Assembly: GCA_021816545.1 (NCBI GenBank)
Contig: JAKAXP010000036.1
Span: 1-13,787, forward strand
DNA from: Bacteroidota bacterium
GTDB taxonomy: Bacteria > Bacteroidota > Bacteroidia > Bacteroidales > VadinHA17
DNA length: 13,787 nucleotides
Direction: 5' to 3'
Position numbers and translations under genes: made by a program. The notes beneath the pieces are model-generated. The model was not told where the DNA came from and did no database searches. It was given only the letters and a program-made list of their open reading frames with translations. Shown piece after piece: positions 5,213-13,253 of the stretch. The stretch's first letter is position 1. The number at the start of each line of letters is the position of its first letter.

Positions 5213-6324
5213 ATCCTGATCAGTTTGTATGATAAAGATCCGAGCCTGATCTTTTCCGCATGCTGAAGACCGGTGTTCCAGTCGGTATTGCCATGCGCCA
5301 ACCGGAACTTGTCTTCCCCGCGGAGATCACTGCCGTTATCCCTCTCCCGCAAATGCCGTGCCGCAGGTGCTTCCATGACCATATCGGCACAGGCCTTGTC
5401 AAGCGCCACAGGATCAAAAGATGCTGCAATCCCTATGTCCTCCACCAGCGGCATATCATTGTGCCCCCAGCAATCACAGTCGGGCGAGACATCCATTATA
5501 AAATTTACATGTAACGCAGGCTTGTCCCTGACAACTGCATATGCGTACTCAGCGATTTTCCTGCTCAGGGTGTCACCCTCCGAGCTCCATTTCACCCTGG
5601 CAGCATCGAACTGGCAGACTGCCACGCACTGGCCGCAGCCGGTGCAGACGCTGTAATCAATAAAAGCCTTGCGGTCTTCACCCAGATGAACAGCATCATG
5701 AGCACAGTTGATCACACAAATGTTGCACCCGGTGCAGTTCTTCACGTATATAAACGGTGGATTGCCTGAGTGCTGAAAGAGTTTTCCTCCCACGGAGGCA
5801 CACCCCATCCCGAGGTTCTTGAGCGCCCCGCCGAAGCCGGTCTGCTCATGCCCCTTGAAGTGGTTCAGCGATATGATGATATCGGCATCCGCAATGGCAG
5901 TGCCTATCATTGCCTTCTTCGTGTAGTCGAGGTTGACCTCTATTTCACGGTAATCTGTCCCCTTTATGCCGTCACCTATCACCACATGGCATCCTGCGCT
6001 GAGCGGGTTGTACCCGTTGGAGAATGCTGCCTCAAGGTGATCAGGGGCGTTTGACCGTTCACCGTAATAAAGCGTGTTGCAGTCGGTGAGATATGGCTTG
6101 CCCCCCTTTTCTTTTATCATTGCAGCCACACGGGCTGCGAAGTTGGGCCTGAGGTATGCCAGGTTCCCCGGCTCACCGAAATGCACCTTGATTGCTGTCA
6201 TCTTACGGTCGAAATCGATCGTTTCGAATCCGGCAGCCTTCACCAGCCTCTCCAGCTTCTTCAGCAGGTTCAGCGATGAGGTGCTGTGCATATCAGTGAA
6301 ATATACCTCCGAAGGTCCCATCAT
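5209..6324 (-). CDS. DUF362 protein with two [4Fe-4S] ferredoxin motifs
   Basis: This 371-residue cytoplasmic protein combines a DUF362 region with a bacterial-type two-cluster ferredoxin insert. DUF362 landmarks are KVHFGEPGN (46-54), LTDCNTLYYGER (79-90), SLNHFKGHEQTGFGGALKNL (152-171), and the downstream PDCDCWGHNDMP (281-292) and FDPVALDKAC (303-312). The ferredoxin motifs are C197-x2-C200-x2-C203-x3-C207 and C227-x2-C230-x2-C233-x3-C237, both complete, so two [4Fe-4S] clusters are expected. The family is common in anaerobes. Its reaction is not established, though a redox or metal-cofactor role is likely. It lies 18 bases downstream of pfkA and overlaps the response-regulator gene by 4 bases. 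Two ATGs stand in tandem at the start; the first (6324) is used. No Shine-Dalgarno sequence is visible. Confidence 0.9.
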   Translation of the reverse strand: MMGPSEVYFTDMHSTSSLNLLKKLERLVKAAGFETIDFDRKMTAIKVHFGEPGNLAYLRPNFAARVAAMIKEKGGKPYLTDCNTLYYGERSNAPDHLEAAFSNGYNPLSAGCHVVIGDGIKGTDYREIEVNLDYTKKAMIGTAIADADIIISLNHFKGHEQTGFGGALKNLGMGCASVGGKLFQHSGNPPFIYVKNCTGCNICVINCAHDAVHLGEDRKAFIDYSVCTGCGQCVAVCQFDAARVKWSSEGDTLSRKIAEYAYAVVRDKPALHVNFIMDVSPDCDCWGHNDMPLVEDIGIAASFDPVALDKACADMVMEAPAARHLRERDNGSDLRGEDKFRLAHGNTDWNTGLQHAEKIRLGSLSYKLIRI

Positions 6325-6342
6325 TTATTTAAACGTTTTCCG

Positions 6343-7323
6343 TCAGACGTTAAGTATATCAATTATGTCTACCAGGTGCTGGTTCAGTCCCTTGTGCTGC
6401 TTGACAGCCTTCTTGAACGGAACGAGAACAATCTCGTTGTTCTGAAGACCCACCATCACGCTCTGCTGGCCGTCGAGCAGTGCCTCCACTGCCGCGTTGC
6501 CAAGCCTGCTGGCGTTGACGCGGTCAAGAGCCGAGGGAGAACCTCCGCGCTGCAGGTGTCCCAGTACGGCAACCCTTACCTCGTATCCCTTTAACTGGGG
6601 CTTGAGTCTCTCGGCAAGGGCAATGGCACCGCCCTCCTCGTCACCTTCGGCAACGATAATAATATTGCTCGATTTCTTTCTCCTGTTGCCTGTCTCGATC
6701 ATTTTGGAGATGTCACGGGCTTCACCCTTTATCTCGGGCATGATGATAGCCTCTGCTCCGCTGGCGATACCGCTGTACAATGCAATATGGCCGGCTTCAG
6801 CACCCATAACCTCAACAAAGAACATACGGTTGAGGGCGCTGGCAGTGTCACGGATCTTATCCACTGCCTCCACTACTGTGTTGAGGGCGGTGTCATATCC
6901 TATAGTATAATCAGTGCCGAAAATATCATTGTCTATTGTGCCCGGAACGCCAACAAACGGAATGTCATGCTCCTCATTGAACAGGCTGGCACCCTTGAAT
7001 GATCCGTCTCCTCCTATCACAACCACACCGTCGATTCCTGCAGCTTTGAGGTTGTCATAGGCTATCTTCCTTCCCTCGGGAGTGCGGAAAGCCTCACATC
7101 TTGCAGTCTTGAGTATAGTGCCGCCGCGCTGGATGGTGTCTGACACCGAGTGAGCATACAGCGGTTTGAAATTTGCATTTATCATCCCCAGGTAGCCGTG
7201 CCTGATGCCGATGACCTCAAGTCCGTTGTATATTGCAGTGCGAGTCACGGCACGGATGGCTGCATTCATTCCGGGAGCGTCTCCTCCTGATGTGAGAACG
7301 CCTATCTTCTTAATTTTCCCCAT
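6343..7323 (-). CDS. pfkA: ATP-dependent 6-phosphofructokinase
   Basis: PfkA phosphorylates fructose 6-phosphate to fructose 1,6-bisphosphate with ATP, the committed step of glycolysis. It has 326 residues, against 320 in E. coli. Motifs: TSGGDAPGMNAAIRA (11-25, nucleotide site), GGDGS (104-108), PGTIDND (127-133, containing the catalytic Asp), VEVMG (170-174), and GHLQRGGSPSALDR near the C-terminus. Gly in GGDGS and in PGTID, where PPi-dependent enzymes have Asp and Lys, points to ATP rather than pyrophosphate as donor. The gene lies 73 bases downstream of ispH and 18 bases upstream of the DUF362 gene, in the same direction. The 73-base gap might carry an internal promoter, but I could not find a convincing one. 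The product should be a cytosolic tetramer. The call is firm. Confidence 0.96.
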   Translation of the reverse strand: MGKIKKIGVLTSGGDAPGMNAAIRAVTRTAIYNGLEVIGIRHGYLGMINANFKPLYAHSVSDTIQRGGTILKTARCEAFRTPEGRKIAYDNLKAAGIDGVVVIGGDGSFKGASLFNEEHDIPFVGVPGTIDNDIFGTDYTIGYDTALNTVVEAVDKIRDTASALNRMFFVEVMGAEAGHIALYSGIASGAEAIIMPEIKGEARDISKMIETGNRRKKSSNIIIVAEGDEEGGAIALAERLKPQLKGYEVRVAVLGHLQRGGSPSALDRVNASRLGNAAVEALLDGQQSVMVGLQNNEIVLVPFKKAVKQHKGLNQHLVDIIDILNV

Positions 7324-7396
7324 TTATAGAAATTATTTTATTGACGGTGCGAAATTACTACAATTTCAAACACTATCAATTCAGCTGCTGACAATA

Positions 7397-8272
7397 TCAC
7401 ACCTTGGCGATAATATCCGCCACTTTCTGTATAAGCCACCTGGGAGTGGATGTGGCGCCGCAGACACCGACACTGGAGGCACCGGCAAACCATTCCCGGT
7501 TCAGCTCACCGGGAGCTGCAATGAAGTGAGAGCGGGGATTCACCTTGAGGCATATCTCGAAGAGCATACGGCCATTCGAGCTCTGCCTCCCGCTCACGAA
7601 GATGATCACGTCATGCTGCAGGGCGAAATCCCTCAGCCTTGGTTCCCGGCCTGATACCTGCCTGCATATTGTGTTGTGCACTTTCAGGTTTGCGGCTGCA
7701 TGCTCATGCGATATCTTTTCCATGTTGAGCCTGATGATCTCCGCCACGACCTCATACTGCACCTTGCTCTTGGTGGTCTGGGAAAAAAGAAATACCGGCT
7801 TGGTGTAGTCAATACGGTGAAGATCCCCCTGCCCGGTGACTAGAATTCCCCCAGGGCCTGCCGCGCCCATAAGGCCAATGACCTCGGCATGCCCTTCCTT
7901 GCCGTATATCACTATCTGTCCCTCCTCGTCGCGCGATACTTCGGCCACCCTTCTGATCTTTTCCTGCATTGACCTGACTATCGGACAGGTAGCATCAATA
8001 ATCTCAATATTGTTTTCCGCCGCCTTCGCGTAGGTAGAGGGCGGTTCGCCGTGTGCGCGGATAAGCACCTTGCAATCGCGCAGATTCTCAAATTCTTCAT
8101 ATGTGATGGTGGCAAGCCCCAGCTCAGTCAGCCGTGCAACCTCAATATCATTATGTACAATTTCACCGAGGCAATATACTGTCTCACCGGCCCTGAGTGC
8201 CTCCTCTGCAATCATCACTGCGTTCTGCACTCCGAAACAGAATCCCGAACCCGCTTCTACGTCAACCTTCAT
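7397..8272 (-). CDS. ispH: 4-hydroxy-3-methylbut-2-enyl diphosphate reductase
   Basis: IspH is the last enzyme of the MEP isoprenoid pathway. It reduces HMBPP to IPP and DMAPP with a [4Fe-4S] cluster. From the ATG at 8272 the protein has 291 residues. The three cluster cysteines are C12 (SGFCFGV), C96 (DATCP) and C203 (NTICRQ). Substrate residues are visible: H40 (EIVHN), H74 (RAHGEPP), H128 and E130 (EGHAEVIG), T167 (SQTT), S232 and N233 (SSN), and S275 (GATSTP). The open frame continues 15 codons upstream, but that part lies inside cmk, and MKVDVEAGSGFCFG is a typical IspH start. The start overlaps the 3' end of cmk by 11 bases, so coupling is likely. Fused cmk-ispH or IspH-S1 forms occur in other bacteria; here the two are separate proteins and no S1 domain is present. 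Confidence 0.96.
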   Translation of the reverse strand: MKVDVEAGSGFCFGVQNAVMIAEEALRAGETVYCLGEIVHNDIEVARLTELGLATITYEEFENLRDCKVLIRAHGEPPSTYAKAAENNIEIIDATCPIVRSMQEKIRRVAEVSRDEEGQIVIYGKEGHAEVIGLMGAAGPGGILVTGQGDLHRIDYTKPVFLFSQTTKSKVQYEVVAEIIRLNMEKISHEHAAANLKVHNTICRQVSGREPRLRDFALQHDVIIFVSGRQSSNGRMLFEICLKVNPRSHFIAAPGELNREWFAGASSVGVCGATSTPRWLIQKVADIIAKV

Positions 8273-8966
8273 TGATTCTCTTTTTGTAAAGCTCCCTGAA
8301 CCATACCATCTGTTCACCGGGAGTCATGTCACTGTTGTCAAGCACCACGGCATCATCAGCTTGCCGCAAGGGACTCACCTCACGCGTTGAGTCAATCCGG
8401 TCACGCTCACTGATATTACGCATCACCGCCTCTAAGTCGGCCGGCAGCCCCTTACTCATCAGCTCGAGGTAGCGTCTCTGCGCTCTCACCTCAGGGCTGG
8501 CTGTCATAAAAATCTTCAGCTTCGCATCGGGGAAGACCACCGTGCCTATGTCCCGTCCGTCCATCACCACGCCACCGCCTGCCCCCATTGCACGCTGCAG
8601 CTCCACAAGCCTGGCGCGCACGCCTGCTATGGTGCTGACAGCGCTCACGTTATCCGAGACCTGCCTGTCGCGAATCTCCCTCTCGATCATCTCACCGTTA
8701 AGGTATGTCACCGGAAAACCGGTCTCAGGGTCATGCCTGAAGGTGATACTTATCTCCGGAACCACGGCCAGGATTCCCTTCTCATCTGCCACGCCTCCTC
8801 CTGCCAGTCCGCGCCTCAGCGCGAAGAGGGTCACAGCCCTGTACATCGCCCCTGAATCTATATAGATATATCCCAGTTCCCTGGCTATCGCTTTCGCGAA
8901 GGTGCTCTTGCCGCATGACGAATAGCCGTCTACAGTGATTATGATCTTCTTTGCCGCTTTTGCCAT
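8262..8966 (-). CDS. cmk: Cytidylate kinase
   Basis: Cmk phosphorylates CMP and dCMP to the diphosphates with ATP. It has 234 residues, close to the usual 220-230. The P-loop is GYSSCGKST (14-22); the Cys in place of the more common Ser is a variant I associate with Bacteroidota. IDSGAMYRAVTLFAL (36-50) is the NMP-binding start, and MDGRDIGTVVFPDA (135-148) and KIFMTASPEVRAQRR (151-165) follow, as in the family. The segment around 70-100 is the CMP-specific insert. The C-terminus (NSDMTPGEQMVW) matches the family's lid and tail region. The ATG at 8966 begins 11 bases after the porQ stop codon, and the 3' end overlaps ispH. The order porQ-cmk-ispH recurs in Bacteroidota as far as I recall, so the arrangement itself supports the lineage assignment. 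Confidence 0.96.
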   Translation of the reverse strand: MAKAAKKIIITVDGYSSCGKSTFAKAIARELGYIYIDSGAMYRAVTLFALRRGLAGGGVADEKGILAVVPEISITFRHDPETGFPVTYLNGEMIEREIRDRQVSDNVSAVSTIAGVRARLVELQRAMGAGGGVVMDGRDIGTVVFPDAKLKIFMTASPEVRAQRRYLELMSKGLPADLEAVMRNISERDRIDSTREVSPLRQADDAVVLDNSDMTPGEQMVWFRELYKKRINEG

Positions 8967-8977
8967 TTTACTTAAGA

Positions 8978-10069
8978 TTAAAACGATGTGCCGCTGTTAA
9001 GGTTCATCACAGGTTGTTTTTTAAATATGAATTCAGGCCGCAGAGTCACTGTTAAATGGTTTGATCCCCCTGCGGGGTGGAACGCATCATGTGCAAATGC
9101 CAGCTCAAAGGCTTTTGTGCGTATGCCGAATCCTGCCGTAAAACCAGCCATGCCGGTACGCTGCTGTGTCCGCATCTCCGCTCTCTGCTGGTAGTTCAGA
9201 CCCGCACCTATCCAGAATGAGTCAGCCGGAAGGATCTCCACACCCAGAACCATATGCCTCAGTATATTTTCCCCGAATCCGCCTTCAGGGAGATCGTCTT
9301 CAGTGTCATAGTCGTGTGTGAGATCAGCCTTTTCAAGGTGCCTCAGAGTGAGGGAGAAGCTGAAGGGAGCGTGGGCCAGTCTCTTTGTTGCACCAGCGAT
9401 AATCTCAAACGGCAGCGGCTCTCCGCCACGGCCTGTATAGCTTATCAGTTGCAGCCCCGCATTACGGATGACCAGCCCGGCGTCAAGCAGCAGTTTTTCA
9501 TTATGGTATGCAGCCCCTATATCTGCACAGAGGCCTGCGGAGAAATAGCGCTCGAGGCTTGAGATGACAGGCTTGAGATTCACACCAACGGTGAAGGAGG
9601 AATCAATCTGCCATGACCATAAAATGTTAAATGCATACTCTGACGCAGTAAAAGTGCCTGTGATGTTTCCCGCCGCGTCTGCCTCCGTAAAGGTGCCGTA
9701 GCTTACAAAGCTCAGTCCGCCGGCAAAAGTACCTGACGTTTCCGTGTTGCGTCCCCATGATGCGTAGCCGTATTTGATACCGGCAGCCCATGTTGAGAAA
9801 CTGAGTGATATGTCATTGTCCATGGTGCCGTTAAGCAGGGCCGGGTTATAATAAGGAAGACTGAGGTCACTACGCCCGGAGGAGACGGTTATGCCGCCTG
9901 TGGCATTTGCAAAGGCAGAATGGCTCAGATTAAGAAATTCCCACGTGTTGTCACCGCCGGTCTGGCTTCGGGCAGGAAGAGCAAACACTAACAGCATAAG
10001 GCAAAGCACCCGCCGGCCGGCCTGTACAGCCGTGATTCCGGAATGCCGATCAATGCCCCTGTTTATCAT
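8978..10069 (-). CDS. porQ: Type IX secretion system protein PorQ
   Basis: PorQ is an outer-membrane protein of the type IX secretion system, which exports proteins with C-terminal sorting domains in Bacteroidota. The start is taken as the ATG at 10069, giving 363 residues. A signal peptide lies in the first 36 or so (RRVLCLMLLVFALPARSQ, cut near S-Q). The mature start TGGDNTWEFLNLSHSAFANA, then TGGITVSS and YYNPALL, is the PorQ/PorV-like signature. The rest is alternating aromatic-rich strands (SLSFSTWAAGIKYGYASWG, FAGGLSFVSYGTF) typical of a beta-barrel, ending in a barrel strand with a short basic tail. An in-frame TTG at 10099 would add 10 residues, but it overlaps the likely promoter, so it is rejected. 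It is the first gene of the minus-strand run and 11 bases before cmk. No other secretion-system gene is in the window. Confidence 0.85.
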   Translation of the reverse strand: MINRGIDRHSGITAVQAGRRVLCLMLLVFALPARSQTGGDNTWEFLNLSHSAFANATGGITVSSGRSDLSLPYYNPALLNGTMDNDISLSFSTWAAGIKYGYASWGRNTETSGTFAGGLSFVSYGTFTEADAAGNITGTFTASEYAFNILWSWQIDSSFTVGVNLKPVISSLERYFSAGLCADIGAAYHNEKLLLDAGLVIRNAGLQLISYTGRGGEPLPFEIIAGATKRLAHAPFSFSLTLRHLEKADLTHDYDTEDDLPEGGFGENILRHMVLGVEILPADSFWIGAGLNYQQRAEMRTQQRTGMAGFTAGFGIRTKAFELAFAHDAFHPAGGSNHLTVTLRPEFIFKKQPVMNLNSGTSF

Positions 10070-10087
10070 CTTAATGCTGACTGAATA

Positions 10088-10095
10088 CAAAGATA
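10088..10095 (-). promoter_or_regulatory. -7 promoter box for porQ operon
   Basis: TATCTTTG on the minus strand matches TAnnTTTG exactly and lies 18 bases before the porQ ATG at 10069, giving a short leader. No clear TTTG occurs at -33. The box supports a separate transcript for porQ downstream of the transporter gene. Confidence 0.5.
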
Positions 10096-10141
10096 ACAAT
10101 CCCGGCAGAACCTCATTGTTGCTGTGTCCATTTCAGGATTT

Positions 10142-11056
10142 TCAGGCACTCCTGCCTGCGAAGTCAGTGTCAACCACTGCCTGTCGGTTCTTCCCTGCCT
10201 GTGAGAGAAACAGGCCGGCAATTACAACCGCCATTCCCACTCCGTTGCGCACTGACAGCCTGTCGCCCACGATGAAGAATGCAAAAATGGCAGTAAAAAC
10301 CGGGATCAGGTTGCTGAATATATTAGCGCGGGCTATCCCCACGTGCCTGACTGAATATGCAAAGAGAACGAAGGCTCCGCATGAGGCGAAGATAGCCAGG
10401 AGGATAATTGCACCGAAGCTCTTCGCAACGATTCCGGTGGCCATAAGTTCCTTGAAATCAAATATAAGGAAAACTGGCAGAAACAATATGGCCCCGATTA
10501 TGTTCTGGATGTTTACTATTGTCACAGGATCATAGTCATAGGCAAGCCTGTGAAGCATCATATTATATCCGACTGCCGAAACCACCGCCAGGAACATCAG
10601 GGCCAGACCCCTGGGATTCAGTGTGATGCTGCCTGTGCTGTTTGTAATGAAGATAATTACACCTATGAATGAGATTATCACTCCCAGATAGTTGATGAGC
10701 TTCAGCTTTTCGCGGTATATCACCCATGCAAAGATCACTGCAAACACCGGGATTGTTGATATGATCACCGAACCAACTGTTGAAGAGACATACGTAAGAC
10801 CGAAGCTTTCACCCAGGAAATAGAAAAAAGGTTCAAACAGCGCCAGCAGGAAGAAGTATTTCCGGTCACCCTTCTTTACCCTGGTGAACCGCTTTGTTAT
10901 CCACAGGAACCCTGACAGAAATACTATAGCAATGCAGAGCCTTATAAACACGATTGCAACGGGGTCATAGTCTGCATTTGCAATCTTGAACCATACAAAT
11001 GAGAACGACCAGAAGATCATTGAAAGAACAAGAGCTGCGTAGGGTTTACCTTTCAT
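10142..11056 (-). CDS. EamA-family (DMT superfamily) transporter
   Basis: This is a 304-residue inner-membrane protein with about ten hydrophobic helices in two EamA repeats, the usual size and layout of drug/metabolite transporters. The first repeat starts at ALVLSMIFWSFSFVWFKIA. The second half begins near LALMFLAVVSAVGYNMML and contains ASCGAFVLFAYSVRHVGIAR, with the helix-breaking pattern these proteins show before the last helices, then NIFSNLIPVFTAIFAFFIVG. Members export amino acids, cofactors or other small metabolites. The substrate cannot be predicted. The start ATG at 11056 (MKGKPYAAL) is preferred: the frame stays open to 11185, but the extra residues are polar and not transporter-like. 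A start at 11080 is the next choice. The gene diverges from etfB, with 256 bases between them, and ends about 70 bases upstream of porQ. Confidence 0.88.
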   Translation of the reverse strand: MKGKPYAALVLSMIFWSFSFVWFKIANADYDPVAIVFIRLCIAIVFLSGFLWITKRFTRVKKGDRKYFFLLALFEPFFYFLGESFGLTYVSSTVGSVIISTIPVFAVIFAWVIYREKLKLINYLGVIISFIGVIIFITNSTGSITLNPRGLALMFLAVVSAVGYNMMLHRLAYDYDPVTIVNIQNIIGAILFLPVFLIFDFKELMATGIVAKSFGAIILLAIFASCGAFVLFAYSVRHVGIARANIFSNLIPVFTAIFAFFIVGDRLSVRNGVGMAVVIAGLFLSQAGKNRQAVVDTDFAGRSA

Positions 11057-11261
11057 CGGTTGGAAACAAAAAAGAAACATTAAGTCGGCGGCGAAATTAA
11101 CTGATTTTTTCGACAGCCGGGTCACTGATTCGGATAAAGAAGTACGCGTTTTCGACCGGATATGTCTGATGTTCGGTAGTTGCACGTTATGAGGCTATGA
11201 TTCAATGTCATATGTAACTTGTTTATTTCGAACGGATTTTCTCAAATAAGTTTTATCCGGT

Positions 11262-11290
11262 TTTGCGGTATCGTTTTATTATTATATTTG
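11262..11290 (+). promoter_or_regulatory. Bacteroidota-type promoter of the etf operon
   Basis: TTTG (11262-11265), 17 bases, then TATATTTG (11283-11290) form a -33/-7 pair of the Bacteroidota consensus TTTG...TAnnTTTG. The spacer is a little shorter than the usual 19-21. The -7 box ends 22 bases before the etfB ATG. This is the best promoter in the window. Confidence 0.65.
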
Positions 11291-11312
11291 CCACTTCAAA
11301 AGCGAGAATGAG

Positions 11313-12176
11313 ATGAACGGAATCAAGATCGTTGTACTTGCCAAGCAGGTTCCGGATACGCGCAATGTCGGGCCTGATGCCATGAAGGCTGACGGCACTG
11401 TAAACAGGAGCGTACTGCCTGCTATTTTCAATCCCGAGGACCTGAATGCACTGGAGCAGGCTCTTCGTATCAAGGAGCGCTATGAAGGGGTAACTGTAAC
11501 ACTGTTGACGATGGGCCCCGGGAGGGCTGCTGAGATCATCCGTGAAGGGCTGTACCGCGGCGCCGATAGCGGTGTCCTGCTTACCGACAGGGCCTTTGCC
11601 GGATCAGACACCCTGGCCACATCATATGCACTTGCACTTGCCGTGCGAAGCCTGGCACCTGACCTTGTAATTGGTGGCAGGCAGGCTATTGACGGTGACA
11701 CCGCACAGGTGGGACCGCAGGTGGCCGAGAAACTCGGATGGCCTCAGGTGACTTATGCCGAGGAGATGCATTTCGAAGGAGAAAGACTGATAATCCGCCG
11801 CAGGCTGGAACGGGGTGTTGAGACTGTCTCGGCTCCGCTGCCTCTGGTTGTGACTGTCAACGGCACTGCACCCGCATGCCGCTACCGCAATGCGAAACTC
11901 CTGATGAAGTACAAGTATGCCCGCACTGATACAGAACTGCAGACAGAGAGTTCAGACTACATAGCTGCCAGCAGACCTGTGATAAAAATTACCGAATGGG
12001 GCGTCGACGCCATCAGCGCAGATCCCGAACAGCTAGGTCTGTCAGGTTCCCCCACCAAGGTCAAGGAGATCGAAAACGTAATACTTCAGTCGAAGGAGTC
12101 AAAGCGCCTTACCGCTTCGGACAGCGATATCGAATCACTGGTAAGGGAGCTGCTTGAGAATCATACTATTGGTTGA
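11313..12176 (+). CDS. etfB: Electron transfer flavoprotein, beta subunit
   Basis: EtfB pairs with EtfA to form the FAD-containing ETF that accepts electrons from acyl-CoA dehydrogenases. It has 287 residues, slightly longer than the 250-260 of mitochondrial-type EtfB. Landmarks are VVLAKQVPDT (7-16), NPEDLNALEQALRIKE (40-55), MGPGRAAEIIREGLYRGAD (67-85), GGRQAIDGDTAQVGPQ (121-136) and GWPQVTY (142-148). The GDTAQVGP form is the one I associate with ETFs of anaerobes such as clostridia, where mitochondrial ETF has a DDCNQTG-like sequence. This fits an AMP- or second-FAD-binding site of the bifurcating group, but does not prove it. The ATG at 11313 lies just after a clear promoter. The gene is followed by etfA after 23 bases and then by an acyl-CoA dehydrogenase gene. 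Confidence 0.95.
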   Translation: MNGIKIVVLAKQVPDTRNVGPDAMKADGTVNRSVLPAIFNPEDLNALEQALRIKERYEGVTVTLLTMGPGRAAEIIREGLYRGADSGVLLTDRAFAGSDTLATSYALALAVRSLAPDLVIGGRQAIDGDTAQVGPQVAEKLGWPQVTYAEEMHFEGERLIIRRRLERGVETVSAPLPLVVTVNGTAPACRYRNAKLLMKYKYARTDTELQTESSDYIAASRPVIKITEWGVDAISADPEQLGLSGSPTKVKEIENVILQSKESKRLTASDSDIESLVRELLENHTIG

Positions 12177-12199
12177 TAACCGGATAATAAATATTTGCA

Positions 12200-13219
12200 G
12201 TGAATAATCTATTTGTCTTTTGTGAGCTTGATGAAGGCAGGCCTGCTGATGTGAGCCTTGAACTGCTTACCAGGGGCAGGTCCCTCGCCAATACCCTGGG
12301 CTGCCGCCTCGAGGCGGTGGTTCTCGGAAGCGGACTGGATGGCATTGAAAACGAGCTCTACCCTTACGGGGTGGACGTTGTGCACGTGGGCGATGATCCC
12401 GTTCTCGAACACTACCGTACAATGCCGTATACCTCTGTTATAACCGGCCTGTTCAGACAGGAACAGCCCCAGATAGCCCTGATGGGGGCAACCTCAACAG
12501 GCCGTGACCTGGGACCCAGGGTTTCCTCGGCACTCCACAGCGGACTGACAGCTGACTGTACCAGCCTCGAGATCGGAGATCACTATGTAAAAAAGACCGA
12601 TTCCACATACAAAAACCTCCTATACCAGATCAGGCCCGCGTTCGGCGGTAACATCATTGCCACAATCATCAATCCTGACCACCGTCCCCAGATGGCTACG
12701 GTACGTGAGGGTGTCATGAAGCGCGAAACAGTCAACAAAAACTACAGGGGAGAACTTAAGAAGATTGATGTCTCCGCCTTCATCAAACCGGAAGACCTTG
12801 CAGTTGAAATAATAGAGAGGCATATGGAGGCCAGGAAGGTTGACATCAAATCGGCACAGATAATTGTTTCAGGCGGTTACGGTGTAGGTTCGAAGGAAAA
12901 CTTCGCCATGCTTTATGAACTGGCTTCGTTGCTTGGCGGTGAGGTGGCAGCCTCCAGGGCCGCAGTTGATGCAGGCTATGCAGGCCATGAGAGGCAGGTT
13001 GGCCAGACTGGTGTGACCGTGAGGCCGAAGCTTTATATAGCCTGCGGCATTTCCGGGCAGATACAGCACACGGCGGGTATGAACCAGAGCGGTAAGATCA
13101 TTTCAATCAACAATGATCCGATGGCACCTATCAACACAATTGCCGACTATGTAATCAACGGCGATGTCGGGGAAGTTATACCCAAGCTTATTAAATACTA
13201 TAAGGCCAACGCCAGGTAA
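12200..13219 (+). CDS. etfA: Electron transfer flavoprotein, alpha subunit
   Basis: This is the FAD-binding ETF subunit, 339 residues. The N-terminal domain carries GATSTGRDLGPRVSSALHSG (96-115) and RPAFGGNIIATI (145-156). The C-terminal FAD domain is complete: SGGYGVGSKENF (224-235), AASRAAVDAGY (250-260, corresponding to the usual GASRxxVDxG), QVGQTGVTVRPKLYIACGIS (266-285), QIQHTAGM (287-294) and INNDPMAPI (303-311). Ala replaces the usual Gly at 250; the Ser-Arg of that motif is kept. No N-terminal ferredoxin extension is present. The gene starts with GTG at 12200, 23 bases after etfB, with no Shine-Dalgarno sequence and no in-frame ATG nearby that keeps the first beta strand. The acyl-CoA dehydrogenase gene follows after 34 bases. 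Confidence 0.96.
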   Translation: MNNLFVFCELDEGRPADVSLELLTRGRSLANTLGCRLEAVVLGSGLDGIENELYPYGVDVVHVGDDPVLEHYRTMPYTSVITGLFRQEQPQIALMGATSTGRDLGPRVSSALHSGLTADCTSLEIGDHYVKKTDSTYKNLLYQIRPAFGGNIIATIINPDHRPQMATVREGVMKRETVNKNYRGELKKIDVSAFIKPEDLAVEIIERHMEARKVDIKSAQIIVSGGYGVGSKENFAMLYELASLLGGEVAASRAAVDAGYAGHERQVGQTGVTVRPKLYIACGISGQIQHTAGMNQSGKIISINNDPMAPINTIADYVINGDVGEVIPKLIKYYKANAR

Positions 13220-13253
13220 ACAAACAGCAGTCTGAACGCAAACACAAACAGCA

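Noticed and set aside
8273..8317. 15-codon upstream extension of ispH
   Set aside because: It lies inside cmk in another frame, and the IspH family begins at the MKV start.
11057..11185. 43-codon N-terminal extension of the EamA transporter
   Set aside because: The residues are polar and unlike transporter N-termini. The ATG at 11056 gives the standard length.
11233..11259. CGGAT...ATCCG inverted repeat upstream of etfB as an operator
   Set aside because: The half-sites are only 5 bp with a 17-base gap and no inner symmetry, which is easily chance.
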